DNA from: CALMEC01 sp963706315 | Lineage (GTDB): Bacteria; Actinomycetota; Thermoleophilia; Miltoncostaeales; Miltoncostaeaceae | NCBI GenBank assembly: GCA_963706315.1 | Contig: CAVPMA010000015.1 | Span: 310,001-374,000, forward strand | DNA: 64,000 nt | Reading direction: 5' to 3' | Shown here: positions 50,154 through 58,637 of the stretch, piece after piece | How positions within the stretch are numbered: the stretch's first letter is position 1 | How the letters are laid out: every line of letters begins with the position of its first letter | Program-made: the position numbers and the translations under genes | The notes under the pieces: generated by a model | Databases searched by the model: none | What the model was told of the DNA's origin: nothing | Seen by the model: the letters and a program-made list of their open reading frames with translations, nothing else

Positions 50154-50881
50154 GCTGGGCGGCGCACGACCTCGAGCCGTACCTCATCCGCGCCAAGCTC
50201 GGCGCGGCGATCAGCCTCCCCTTCTGCCTGCTCGGATCGTACTCGCCCGACCTGTTCACGAAGTGGGCGGTCTACGGGCTGGACTTCTCGGGTAACGCCA
50301 AGCTCGTGGACGACCCGGTGCAGCTCCACCGCGGCTTTCCGGGCGTCGGGTTTACCCACACCCTGCTCTTCGCGTTCGTGGGCGCCGGGATCATCATGGC
50401 GCTGTCGAAGCAGCGCATGTGGGCCGTCTCGTTCCTCATCGGCGCGATCGCGCACGTCCTGTCCGACACCCTCGACTCCGTCGGGGTCATGCTCTTCTGG
50501 CCGTTCACGGACTGGCACGCGCATCTCGGTGTGTGGGAGTACGTGGGTGAGGCCGGCCGGCGCAAGGACGCGATCGCGTACTACACGTCGCTTGGCGGAG
50601 CCTGGGATCTGTTCTGGGCGGGATGGCTGGCGCTGCGATGGCGCGTGCTCACGACCGCCTTCTGGGAACGCGAGATCGTTCCGAACGACCCGCTGTGGCC
50701 GTGGCTGGGGCGCAAGGTCGGACGCAACGTCTCGCTGACGATCTACCGAACCAGCGCGTTCTTCGGCTTCGTGTCGATCATCGCCTGGATGCTCTGGGCC
50801 CTCTTCGTCAACGACTTCCACCCGCACCTCGACTGGAGCCTCGGGGGGCCGTCGTGGGCGCCGCGTCAGGGGCCGCCGTAG
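50150..50881 (+). CDS. DUF457-type membrane-bound metal-dependent hydrolase
   Basis: A 243-residue membrane protein. LGSYSPDLFTKWAVYGLD near residues 25-42, GVGFTHTLLFAFVGA near 65-79 and GAIAHVLSDTLDSVGVMLFWP near 98-118 carry the conserved His/Asp pattern of the YdjM/DUF457 family (metal-dependent hydrolase). TTG 50150 gives a TTGA overlap with the upstream gene. Its end overlaps the convergent membrane protein gene by 74 bp. Confidence 0.8.
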   Translation: MSWAAHDLEPYLIRAKLGAAISLPFCLLGSYSPDLFTKWAVYGLDFSGNAKLVDDPVQLHRGFPGVGFTHTLLFAFVGAGIIMALSKQRMWAVSFLIGAIAHVLSDTLDSVGVMLFWPFTDWHAHLGVWEYVGEAGRRKDAIAYYTSLGGAWDLFWAGWLALRWRVLTTAFWEREIVPNDPLWPWLGRKVGRNVSLTIYRTSAFFGFVSIIAWMLWALFVNDFHPHLDWSLGGPSWAPRQGPP

Positions 50882-52523
50882 CGGTGGCCGCCGCGTCGTC
50901 GGCGCACTTCGCGTCTCGCCCCAGGACGGTCTCGACGACTTTCCCGACGCCGACCGCGAACCGCAGGGTCACGATCCCGGGCGTCGTGACCCGCAGCTCG
51001 GTCGCCCACGGCTCCCGCGGCGCGACGCAGGCCTCGCCGCGCACCACCTGCCAGTACGGCGTGTAGCGGATGCGCAGGCGGTAACTCCCGGCGCGTGACG
51101 CCTCCAGGGTGATCTCCTCGGAGGAGATCTCCCGCACCTGGATGTCGCGCGCAGGGGTCGCGATCGGCGTGGCGTTCGGCACCTCGTAGACGGTCCACTC
51201 CCCGATGCGCGCGACCTCCGGCAGCACCTGCGACACGCGAAGGAGGGATGCCTCCTCCTGGGCGCTGTAGTCGAGGCGGTCGTCCGGGAGGAATACGTAC
51301 CGCACGCCGAGGCGGCGGAGCCACGTGTAGTACTTGCGCGCCGTCAGCTCGCCGTAGAGGTCCTGGTTGGCCGGAAAGTCGTCCTGCCGGTACCAGCCGC
51401 GTGTCAGCGGCACGCCGCGGCGGGCGAGGTAGAAGGCCTCCCAGTGGTGGTCGGTCGCGACGACCTCGACCCGGTGGTTCGGATCGCCGTGCTTCGCCAG
51501 GAACGCCTCGACGGGGTACCAGAACTCCTCGTTCGCCGAGCGCACCTCGGTCGCGGTCCGGAGCCCGGCGACCGCCGGGAACGTCTGCCAGAGCAGCGCG
51601 CCGCCGAGCAGGACCACGGCGATCCCCCGGGGTCTGAACCCGCGCGCCGCGAGCGGGACGAGCAGGAGCGGCGCCCCCATGAACAAGAGGAGCCGGCCCA
51701 CGTTGGCGCCCAGGGGCGACGACACGACGAAGGCGGTTGCCGCGAGCGCCGCGTAGACGCCGAACACCCCCAGCAATACCCGCAGGTCGGGGCGCCCACG
51801 CGCGAGGAGCGCGCCGGCGGTGCAGAAAGCGAGCACCACGACGAAGTCCACGACCTCGAACGGGTACTGCCCACCGGGCGTGCTGAACGCCCGCCACAGG
51901 AGCGCGGCGCCGCCCACGATCAGCGCGAACGCGAGCGCCATCGTTCGCACGGTGCGCCGCTGCCACCAGCGCGGGATCGTCAGGGTCACGCCGATGAGGG
52001 CCGTCACCAGCAGGAGCAGGGCGAGAAGATGCGCGACCGCGGTGAGCACGGCCAGGGCGATCGCCAGCTTGCGGCGCCCCTCCTGGAGCGCGGCCAGGGC
52101 GCAGAGCCCGAGCGCGAGGCCCAGCAGGAACGGGTAGGTGCCGGTCAGCACCGGCAGGGGCGACAGCAGGGCGAACGCGACCGACGGCCAGAGGGCGACG
52201 GCCGGCCAGCGACGGTGCACGATGCGGCTGAACGCGCCGGCGGCGACCGCCACTGACGCCGTCACGACCGCCGCAGTGCCGGCAATGCCCGCGAGCGGGT
52301 AGTAGATCAGGCTGTAGTTGATCTGGCTGTAGCGGCCCGCGTACCAGAAGTTGTCCCAGAACTGCCAGCCCTGATCCCGCCACACCTGGGTCTGGTAGAG
52401 GTGTGCGGCCGCGTCCTCGCCCTTCGGCAGGAACACGACGAAGATGAACGCGATGGTGCCGGCCACCAGCGCGGCGCCCAGGGGCCGGGCGACGCGCTCC
52501 CCGTATCGCGCGAGCCGGTTCAT
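50808..52523 (-). CDS. Large polytopic membrane protein with exported C-terminal domain
   Basis: A 571-residue protein with about 12 membrane helices (residues 15-350) and an outside C-terminal domain (350-571). The loop YQTQVWRDQGWQFWDNFWYAG and the general layout resemble 6-pyruvoyl-tetrahydropterin-synthase-related/GT39-like membrane proteins, which suggests sugar transfer across the membrane. Function not established. It overlaps the DUF457 gene by 74 bp tail-to-tail, and its C-terminus is Ala/Thr-rich low-complexity. Confidence 0.7.
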   Translation of the reverse strand: MNRLARYGERVARPLGAALVAGTIAFIFVVFLPKGEDAAAHLYQTQVWRDQGWQFWDNFWYAGRYSQINYSLIYYPLAGIAGTAAVVTASVAVAAGAFSRIVHRRWPAVALWPSVAFALLSPLPVLTGTYPFLLGLALGLCALAALQEGRRKLAIALAVLTAVAHLLALLLLVTALIGVTLTIPRWWQRRTVRTMALAFALIVGGAALLWRAFSTPGGQYPFEVVDFVVVLAFCTAGALLARGRPDLRVLLGVFGVYAALAATAFVVSSPLGANVGRLLLFMGAPLLLVPLAARGFRPRGIAVVLLGGALLWQTFPAVAGLRTATEVRSANEEFWYPVEAFLAKHGDPNHRVEVVATDHHWEAFYLARRGVPLTRGWYRQDDFPANQDLYGELTARKYYTWLRRLGVRYVFLPDDRLDYSAQEEASLLRVSQVLPEVARIGEWTVYEVPNATPIATPARDIQVREISSEEITLEASRAGSYRLRIRYTPYWQVVRGEACVAPREPWATELRVTTPGIVTLRFAVGVGKVVETVLGRDAKCADDAAATATAAPDAAPTTAPRGSSRGAGGSR

Positions 52524-52528
52524 GCGCG

Positions 52529-54673
52529 CTACGGGGTGGTTGGCGGGACGGTGGGATCGGCCGGCGGCGCGGCCGGGGCGACGCCTCCGTCACCGGGGTT
52601 GGGCGTGGTCGGCGCTCCGGGGTCGCCGGCGGCCGGAGCCTGCGCCTTCTTCTTCTTCGCCTCTTCTTCGGCCTTCTTCTTCGCCTCTTCGTCGGCCTTC
52701 TTCTTCGCCTCGGCGGCGGCGAGGGCGGCGGCCTGGTTCGTGTAGTACGCCGAGAACGGCTTGAACACGGCCGGCTCCTTCGGCGTGAGGAACGCCTGCC
52801 CGGACTCGCCCGCGGTCGCAACCGCCATGAAGTCGTGCCAGATCCGGGCGGCCGAGTTACCCCCCGTCTCGCCGGTGTAGCGCGCGGCGGCGGGGTAGCC
52901 GATCCACACCGCCGTCACGTACTTGGGCGTGTAGCCGACGAACCATGCGTCGTAGAACCCGTTCGTCGTACCCGTCTTGCCGGCGACGGGGACGTTGGGG
53001 AGGTTCGCCGCGGTGCCGGTGCCGCCCAACACGTTCTGGCGGAGGATCTTCGTGACCTCCGCGGCGACGCCGTCGGAGAAGATCTTCGTGCGCTTCGGCT
53101 TGAACACCGTGCTCTTGCCGTCCCGCCGCACCAGCTTCGTCGCCGGCATGAGGTCGACGCGGTACCCGCCGTTCGCGAGCGGCGCGTAGGCCCGGGCCAT
53201 GTCGAGTACGCTCACGCCGTTCGTGAGCCCGCCGAGGCCGAGCGACAGGTTGTTCCGGTCGGCGGTCGGACCGGATGGCACCATCGACGTCACGCCCATG
53301 GCCTTCGCCGTCTGGTAGACGAGCTCGGGGCCGATGTCGCACGTGAGCTGGATGTACACGCTGTTGTCGGACGCCGTGGTCGCCGCCGTCAGGGACATCA
53401 TCCCGCGGCCCCCTCCGCTGAACGTCCGGAACGTGGCCGAGCCAACCGGCTCGGCGCACTTGTTCCCGTTGATCGGGATCGGCGACTTGCTGAAGTACCG
53501 GGTCGAGGGGCTCACGCCGTGGTTGATCGCGGCCGTGAGCACGAACACCTTGAACGTCGATCCGGCGTTCCTCAGGGCGGTCGGGCCCGCAAGGTTGAAC
53601 TGGCTCTTGGCGGTGTAGACGTCGCTCGAGGCCATCGTGAGAATCCGGCCCGTCTTCGCCTCGATCATCACCAGCGCGGCCGACGGGCTGTCGGAGGGCC
53701 AGCGCCGGGAGAGGAAGCGTCGCATCACCGAGCGGGCGGTCTGCTGGAGCTTCGGGTCAATGGCCGTGTAGACCCGGTAGCCGCCATCCTTGACGTTGCT
53801 GGAGCCGAGGCTCTGCCTGAGCCGCTCCGTGGCGTAGTCGACGTAGTAGCCCTCGCGCTTCACCTGGAAGGCGTTGCCCCTGCTGAGTCCGAGGGGCGCC
53901 GCCTTCGCCCCGTCCGCCTCCGCCTCGGTGATGTAGCCGTCCTTCGCCATCTCGCTCAGCACGAGGTTGCGTCGCTCGGTGGCGTCCTTTGGGTTGCGGA
54001 ACGGGTTGTACGCCGAAGGTGCCTGCGGGAGCCCGGCCAGGAGCGCCGCCTGCGCGAGCGTGAGCTTGGCGGCCGGGCGGTTGAAGTACGTGAGCGACGC
54101 CGCCTGGACCCCGAGCGAGTTGTTGCCGTAGAAGACGCTGTTGAGGTACCGCTGGAGGATGACCTGCTTGGAGTAGCGCTTCTCGAAGTCCTTGGCGAGG
54201 TACGCCTCGGTGAGCTTGATGGACAGGCTCCGCGACTCGTTCGGGTGGCAGAGGTTCTTCATCAGCTGCATCGTCAGGGTCGAGCCGCCCTGACGGGCGC
54301 TGTCACTGCCGAGGTCGCGGATCGCGGCGCCGATGATGCGGTCGTAGTCGATGCCGTGGTGCTTGTAGAACTTCTTGTCCTCGATCGCGACCGTCGCGTC
54401 GAGGAGATGCTGCGGCATCTGGCTGAGCGGGATGGCGTCCCGGTTGTTCTCGGCGGCGATCGTGGCGAGCAGCTGCTGGTTGCGGTCGTAGATCTTCGTG
54501 TTGAGGCCGAGCTTGATGGCGTCGCACCCGTCGGCGCGAAGCTCGTCACGTACGAGCGTGAACGAATGGGCGCCCACGAGCGTCGCGGCGCCGATCAGGC
54601 CGCCGAAGCACGCCAGGAGGACCCGCCGCACGTCGTGGCGCTTCTTGCGGCGGTTGCGGGCGCGCATGCTCAT
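52529..54673 (-). CDS. Class A penicillin-binding protein (PBP1a-like)
   Basis: A 714-residue bifunctional enzyme: one membrane helix (residues about 17-35), transglycosylase GT51 domain (VAIEDKKFYKHHG with Glu99, RQGGSTLTMQLMKN) and transpeptidase domain with STFK (Ser372), SDN (Ser435) and KTGT (Lys566). It builds peptidoglycan strands. The C-terminus has a charged Lys/Glu-repeat (ADEEAKKKAEEEAKKKK) followed by Pro/Ala-rich residues, an unusual tail. It overlaps the small secreted protein gene by ATGA. Confidence 0.94.
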   Translation of the reverse strand: MSMRARNRRKKRHDVRRVLLACFGGLIGAATLVGAHSFTLVRDELRADGCDAIKLGLNTKIYDRNQQLLATIAAENNRDAIPLSQMPQHLLDATVAIEDKKFYKHHGIDYDRIIGAAIRDLGSDSARQGGSTLTMQLMKNLCHPNESRSLSIKLTEAYLAKDFEKRYSKQVILQRYLNSVFYGNNSLGVQAASLTYFNRPAAKLTLAQAALLAGLPQAPSAYNPFRNPKDATERRNLVLSEMAKDGYITEAEADGAKAAPLGLSRGNAFQVKREGYYVDYATERLRQSLGSSNVKDGGYRVYTAIDPKLQQTARSVMRRFLSRRWPSDSPSAALVMIEAKTGRILTMASSDVYTAKSQFNLAGPTALRNAGSTFKVFVLTAAINHGVSPSTRYFSKSPIPINGNKCAEPVGSATFRTFSGGGRGMMSLTAATTASDNSVYIQLTCDIGPELVYQTAKAMGVTSMVPSGPTADRNNLSLGLGGLTNGVSVLDMARAYAPLANGGYRVDLMPATKLVRRDGKSTVFKPKRTKIFSDGVAAEVTKILRQNVLGGTGTAANLPNVPVAGKTGTTNGFYDAWFVGYTPKYVTAVWIGYPAAARYTGETGGNSAARIWHDFMAVATAGESGQAFLTPKEPAVFKPFSAYYTNQAAALAAAEAKKKADEEAKKKAEEEAKKKKAQAPAAGDPGAPTTPNPGDGGVAPAAPPADPTVPPTTP

Positions 54674-55131
54674 CGCGGCTCCGCCCCCACGCGGCGGAGG
54701 TCCCAGACCACGCGGCCGCTACGGAAATCCAGCAGCCCCACGATCTGCCGGGGGCGGTTCCCGATGCGCCCGTATACGAACCAGCTCAGGCGCGTGCGCG
54801 GGCGAACGGGGCGTGGCCGCCGCTGAGCGAGGCCGCCGGGTGGGACGGGGATAGTCACCGGGCGCTCCAGGTAGACGAGCTCGACCGCCTCGGCGCGGGG
54901 CCAGATGCGCCGCGCCGTCTCGAACGCGGGACCGTCGGACCCCAGCTTTGCGTGTCGCGAGAGCCGCACGGTGTCATAGAGGAATCGCCATCCCTTGTCC
55001 GGCCGCGAGACGAAGTCGATCGGCTGAGCGGAGGTCGTATAGCTGCGTGCGACGATCGAGGGTGTCCACACCAGCGCAAGCGCGCCCACGGCAGCGATGA
55101 CGCCGACCGCTCGGCGACGCGTAATGCGCAC
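54670..55131 (-). CDS. Small exported protein upstream of PBP
   Basis: A 153-residue protein with an N-terminal membrane segment (AVGVIAAVGALALVWTPSI) and the rest outside. No family recognised. GTG 55131 has GGGAGGGT at 55137-55144 upstream and its stop overlaps the PBP start as ATGA, so the two are probably coupled and may work together in wall synthesis. Confidence 0.6.
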   Translation of the reverse strand: MRITRRRAVGVIAAVGALALVWTPSIVARSYTTSAQPIDFVSRPDKGWRFLYDTVRLSRHAKLGSDGPAFETARRIWPRAEAVELVYLERPVTIPVPPGGLAQRRPRPVRPRTRLSWFVYGRIGNRPRQIVGLLDFRSGRVVWDLRRVGAEPR

Positions 55132-55265
55132 CTGACCCTCCCGGAAATGCCAGCAAACAGGCGCGAGTATAGCGCCGGGCGTGAAATTCCCGACCCGCGC
55201 CCGGTGCGCATCCCGGCCGTTCCGGGAACGGTCGAACACCGTCCCGGCGTGCGAGGATCGCCGCC

Positions 55266-55943
55266 GTGAGCGACCCCCGTCCCCACGCGATCCTGCTCGA
55301 CGCATACGGCACGCTGATCACGCTGGACGATCCCGTCGGGCGGCTGCGATCCGCGCTCGCCGGTTTGGGCTACGTGTGGTCGGAGCCGGAGGTGGCAGCG
55401 GCCTTCGCGACCGAGGTCCGCTTCTACCGGACCCACCACGACCTGGGACGCGACGACCAGAGCCTCCGTCTGCTGCGGCGTGCGTGCGCCGGCGTGTTCG
55501 CCGGGGCGCTGCCCGCGCCGCCGCCGGTGGAGGTGGCCGAGGCCGCGCTCGCGGCCGGACTGCGCTATCGGGTCTTCGACGACGTCAGACCCGCGCTCGA
55601 CGCGCTCGCCTCGACCGGTTGCGCGCTGGCCGTCGTCAGCAACTGGGACGCGTCGCTTCCCGCGATTCTCGACGAGGTCGGCCTCGGGACCAGATTCGCC
55701 GCGATCAGCGTTAGCGCGGTCGCCGGTGCTCGCAAGCCCGACGCGACCGTGTTCCACGGCGCGCTGGCTCGGCTCGGTGTGGCGCCGGAGGACGCCGTCC
55801 ACGTCGGAGACGACCCCGTGCGCGACTGCGTCGGCGCGGCCAACGCCGGGCTGCGCGCCGTGCTCCTCGACCGCGAGGCGAAAGTGCCGGACGTACCGTG
55901 CGTGAGAATCGAGACGCTCACTGCCCTGCGCGACGTGCTGTGA
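55266..55943 (+). CDS. HAD-family hydrolase
   Basis: A 225-residue haloacid dehalogenase-type phosphatase. Motif I LLDAYGTLITLDD has the nucleophile Asp in a DxYGTL form common in this superfamily. Motif II VVSNWDASL, motif III near RKPD and motif IV HVGDDPVRDCVGA are all present. A helical cap domain lies between motifs I and II. Substrate unknown. GTG 55266 diverges from the small exported protein. Confidence 0.88.
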   Translation: MSDPRPHAILLDAYGTLITLDDPVGRLRSALAGLGYVWSEPEVAAAFATEVRFYRTHHDLGRDDQSLRLLRRACAGVFAGALPAPPPVEVAEAALAAGLRYRVFDDVRPALDALASTGCALAVVSNWDASLPAILDEVGLGTRFAAISVSAVAGARKPDATVFHGALARLGVAPEDAVHVGDDPVRDCVGAANAGLRAVLLDREAKVPDVPCVRIETLTALRDVL

Positions 55944-55958
55944 GCGGGCGCCGGGCCG

Positions 55959-56237
55959 TCAGTGCGACAGCGTGGCGTGGCGGAGGAAGGTCGCGACCGC
56001 CTGGTCGAAGTCCTCCGCGCATCCCTGCTCTCCCGCGGCGACGCATGAGCGGAGCCGCTCGGTGATGAGCAGGAGGCCCACCTGGTCGACGGCGGCCTTG
56101 ACCGCAGCGAGCTGCGTGAGAACCTCCCGGCACTCCGCGTCGCCCTCCAGCATCTTCTGGACGCCGCGGAGCTGGCCCTCCGCGCGGCGCAGGCGCGCCA
56201 CGAGCTGCTCCCGGGTCGGCGGTGCCTGAGTCGCCAT
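55959..56237 (-). CDS. CsoR/FrmR-family repressor, CstR-like
   Basis: A 92-residue helical repressor of the CsoR family. In copper-sensing CsoR the ligands are Cys36, His61 and Cys65. Here Cys36 and Cys65 are kept but residue 61 is Arg (ITERLRSCV), which is closer to CstR-type persulfide sensors (SENLIECV in S. aureus). A further Cys73 is present. The gene is last in trxB-trxA-FmdB-csoR, and a palindromic operator lies before trxB. The TGATG overlap with the FmdB gene fixes the start. Confidence 0.85.
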   Translation of the reverse strand: MATQAPPTREQLVARLRRAEGQLRGVQKMLEGDAECREVLTQLAAVKAAVDQVGLLLITERLRSCVAAGEQGCAEDFDQAVATFLRHATLSH

Positions 56238-56452
56238 CAGTGACCGCACCCGCACCCGCCGCCGCAACAGCCACCCCCGCCGCCCTCCGCGGCCGCGCGG
56301 GTGGGGCGGGCGGTGACGAACCCGGTGAACAGCTGGCGCGCGTCGCCGGCGCCGCACTGCGGGCAGGCGCGATCCTCGTCGCGCAGGAACCCCTGGCGGA
56401 ACGCCTCGAACTGGTGCTCGCAGCCGTCGCAGACGAGGTCGTAGGTCGGCAT
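56237..56452 (-). CDS. FmdB-type zinc-ribbon protein with Cys/Gly tail
   Basis: A 71-residue protein with an FmdB zinc ribbon (YDLVCDGCEHQFEAF then RACPQCGAGDARQLF, four Cys). It ends in a Gly/Cys-rich tail, GGGGGCCGGGCGCGH. Such a tail is unusual and could bind metal or sulfur. It is between trxA and the CsoR-like gene, overlapping the latter by one base. Confidence 0.85.
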   Translation of the reverse strand: MPTYDLVCDGCEHQFEAFRQGFLRDEDRACPQCGAGDARQLFTGFVTARPTRAAAEGGGGGCCGGGCGCGH

Positions 56453-56464
56453 CGCGCGCGATCC

Positions 56465-56785
56465 CTACGCCAGCCCGAGCTTCTGCTCGAGCATCGCCCG
56501 CGGCATCGCGCCGACGGCCTGCTTGGCCAAGATGCCGTTCTCGAAGAGGCCGATGAATGGGATGCCCGTGATCCCGTAGCGCTGCGCGAGCGCCGGGTGC
56601 GCGTCGATGTCGACCTTGCCGACGACGATCTCGTCGTGCGCGGAGGCGATCTCCTCGATGACCGGGGCGATCATGTGGCAAGGGCCACACCACTCCGCCC
56701 AGAAGTCGATCAGCACCGGCTTCTCGTTCTCGAGGACGGTTCCCTGGAAGTTGTCGGTCGTGATCTCGACCACATTGGCTGCCAT
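56465..56785 (-). CDS. trxA: Thioredoxin
   Basis: A 106-residue thioredoxin with the redox site WAEWCGPC (Cys33, Cys36) and cis-Pro in GITGIPFIGLF. It reduces protein disulfides with electrons from the trxB product, whose gene lies 46 bp upstream. ATG 56785 starts the family's usual N-terminus (MAANVVEITTDNF). Confidence 0.96.
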   Translation of the reverse strand: MAANVVEITTDNFQGTVLENEKPVLIDFWAEWCGPCHMIAPVIEEIASAHDEIVVGKVDIDAHPALAQRYGITGIPFIGLFENGILAKQAVGAMPRAMLEQKLGLA

Positions 56786-56831
56786 CTGGTTCCCTTCGTT
56801 GCCTGGGTTGTCTGGACTGTCGAAGTGCTCG

Positions 56832-57776
56832 CTACGCGTGGGCGCCGGCGGGCTGATGGGCGTGCGCCTCGAGCCACCGTTCCGCGTCGATGGCCGCCAT
56901 GCACCCGCTGCCGGCGGCGGTGATGGCCTGGCGGTACACGTGGTCCTGCACGTCGCCCGCCACGAAGACGCCCTCGACGCTCGTGCGCGTGCCGTCGGCG
57001 AGGACATAGCCGTTCTCGTCGAGGGCCAGCTGGCCGGCGAAGAGCTCGGTGTTGGGGGTGTGGCCGATGGCCACGAACATCGCCGACGCCGGGATATCCT
57101 CCGTCTCACCGGTCACAACGTCGCGTACCCGCACGGCCGAGACCTTGCCGTCGCCGACGACCTCGGCGACCTCCGCGTTCCAGCGGACGCTGATCTTGTC
57201 GCTCGCGAGCACCCGGTCGGACATAATCTTCGACGCGCGCAACGCGTCGCGACGGTGGATCAGCGTCACGTGCGATCCGATGCGCGAGAGGTACAGGGCC
57301 TCCTCCGCCGCCGAGTCACCCCCGCCGACCACCACCATCGACTGGTTCTTGAAGAAGAATCCGTCGCAGGTGGCGCACGACGATACGCCGTGGCCGCGGA
57401 GCCGCTCTTCGCTCTCGAGGCCGAGCCAGCGGGCCGATGCCCCCGTCGCGACGATGACCGCCTCCGCGCGGTGCTCCTCGTCGCCGACCCATACGCCGAA
57501 CGGCCGCTCCGAGAAGTCGATCCTCGTCACGTCGGCGGTGACGATCTCGGTGCCGAAGCGCTCGGCCTGGTCACGCAGCGCCGTCATCAGCTCGGGGCCC
57601 TGCACGCCGAGAGGGAACCCCGGGTAGTTCTCGACCTCGGTCGTGAGCATGAGCTGTCCGCCCGCGCCGTAGCCTTCAAACATGAGGGGCTCCAGGTTCG
57701 CCCGCGCAGCGTAGATCGCTGCGGTGAGGCCGGCCGGGCCGCTCCCGATGATGATGACCTTGCGTGGCTCAGCCAC
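56832..57776 (-). CDS. trxB: Thioredoxin-disulfide reductase
   Basis: A 314-residue FAD/NADPH oxidoreductase: IIIGSGPAGLTAAIYAAR (FAD site), redox pair CATCDG (Cys134, Cys137), VVVGGGDSAAEEALYLSRIG (NADPH site) and GVFVAGDV. It reduces TrxA. GTG 57776 is preceded by GGAGGT six bases away. First gene of the trxB-trxA-FmdB-csoR unit; a CsoR-type operator lies 30 bp upstream. Confidence 0.96.
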   Translation of the reverse strand: MAEPRKVIIIGSGPAGLTAAIYAARANLEPLMFEGYGAGGQLMLTTEVENYPGFPLGVQGPELMTALRDQAERFGTEIVTADVTRIDFSERPFGVWVGDEEHRAEAVIVATGASARWLGLESEERLRGHGVSSCATCDGFFFKNQSMVVVGGGDSAAEEALYLSRIGSHVTLIHRRDALRASKIMSDRVLASDKISVRWNAEVAEVVGDGKVSAVRVRDVVTGETEDIPASAMFVAIGHTPNTELFAGQLALDENGYVLADGTRTSVEGVFVAGDVQDHVYRQAITAAGSGCMAAIDAERWLEAHAHQPAGAHA

Positions 57777-57805
57777 TCTCGACCTCCGTCGTGGACGCCT
57801 GGTTC

Positions 57806-57821
57806 ATACCCATGGGGGTAT
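57806..57821. promoter_or_regulatory. CsoR/CstR-type operator before trxB
   Basis: ATACCCATGGGGGTAT is a palindrome of 6-bp arms (ATACCC and GGGTAT) around a 4-bp core, with five consecutive G. This is the TACC-Gn-GGTA type seen for CsoR-family repressors. It lies 30 bp before the trxB GTG and just below a possible -10 (TAAGAT on the minus strand at 57819-57824). It suggests the operon is controlled by the repressor it encodes. Confidence 0.72.
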
Positions 57822-57883
57822 CTTAGCACCGGCGTGCGCGGCGCCGTTCGTGATGAGTGCCGCGGCGCTGGGGGACGTTTCGG

Positions 57884-58459
57884 TCAGGCGTCGTCGGCGG
57901 GAACCCAAACCAGCCGGTTGCCGGCCGCGGTCGGCCGGTTGCCCGTCGCGAAGTACTGGCGTCCCTCTCGCCGCTCGGTGCGTTCGATGCTCCGGGCGTC
58001 GCCGAGCGTGACGACTCCCCACGCTCCGACGACGCCGACGACGACGCCCTCGGCGATGCCGTCAGGCCCGCTGTCGCGCAGCACGCCGACGAGGAAGGCC
58101 AGCATGGCGGCGCTGCCGACGAACAGGAACGCGGTGGTCACGAACCCCCAGCGGCGCCAGTCCGACGGCCCGGCCTCGAGTCGCCGGGGGCCGCCGAGCC
58201 GTTTCGCCCGTGGCAGGTACTCGGACGGGGCGGTCTTCCGGAGCCACATCCGCAGCAGCGGGTAGAAGAGCACGCCGGTGATGCCGCTGACCCCGAGCGC
58301 GACCCCCACCCATTGGGCGGACAGCCCGTGCTCCGAGCCCGCCTGGACGGCTGCGCCCACCACGAGCATGGCGGCTCCGACGCCGATGAGCGCCCATGAC
58401 CAGAGCCGCACGAGCGACGTGTAGCGCCAGAGTTTTTCCTGTCCGCGGTTCACGCTCAT
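57884..58459 (-). CDS. Membrane protein of unknown function
   Basis: A 191-residue protein with four hydrophobic segments (residues about 20-40, 50-72, 110-130, 142-160). No family recognised. ATG 58459 is used; the longer frame adds only Gly-rich residues. It diverges from the MFS gene and is 62 bp before the trxB operator. Confidence 0.6.
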   Translation of the reverse strand: MSVNRGQEKLWRYTSLVRLWSWALIGVGAAMLVVGAAVQAGSEHGLSAQWVGVALGVSGITGVLFYPLLRMWLRKTAPSEYLPRAKRLGGPRRLEAGPSDWRRWGFVTTAFLFVGSAAMLAFLVGVLRDSGPDGIAEGVVVGVVGAWGVVTLGDARSIERTERREGRQYFATGNRPTAAGNRLVWVPADDA

Positions 58460-58637
58460 CCCGCGGTGCAGCGTACCGGGAGCGCCCCGGCCACTGCCGC
58501 CGGCCAAACGTCCCCAGAGCGAAGGCGCCGCGTTAGGGCCCTGTTATGCGGTGCCCAGCACGTGCCCCCCGCCCCGTTGCCGCTGCGAGCCGCGTTTCGG
58601 CGTCGTGCCCGGCACCGTCCCTACACTCCTTCGAGTG

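Noticed and set aside
52600..52740. Tandem repeat array in the PBP gene
   Set aside because: It is a low-complexity Lys/Glu/Ala coding tail and not a repeat of fixed unit length.
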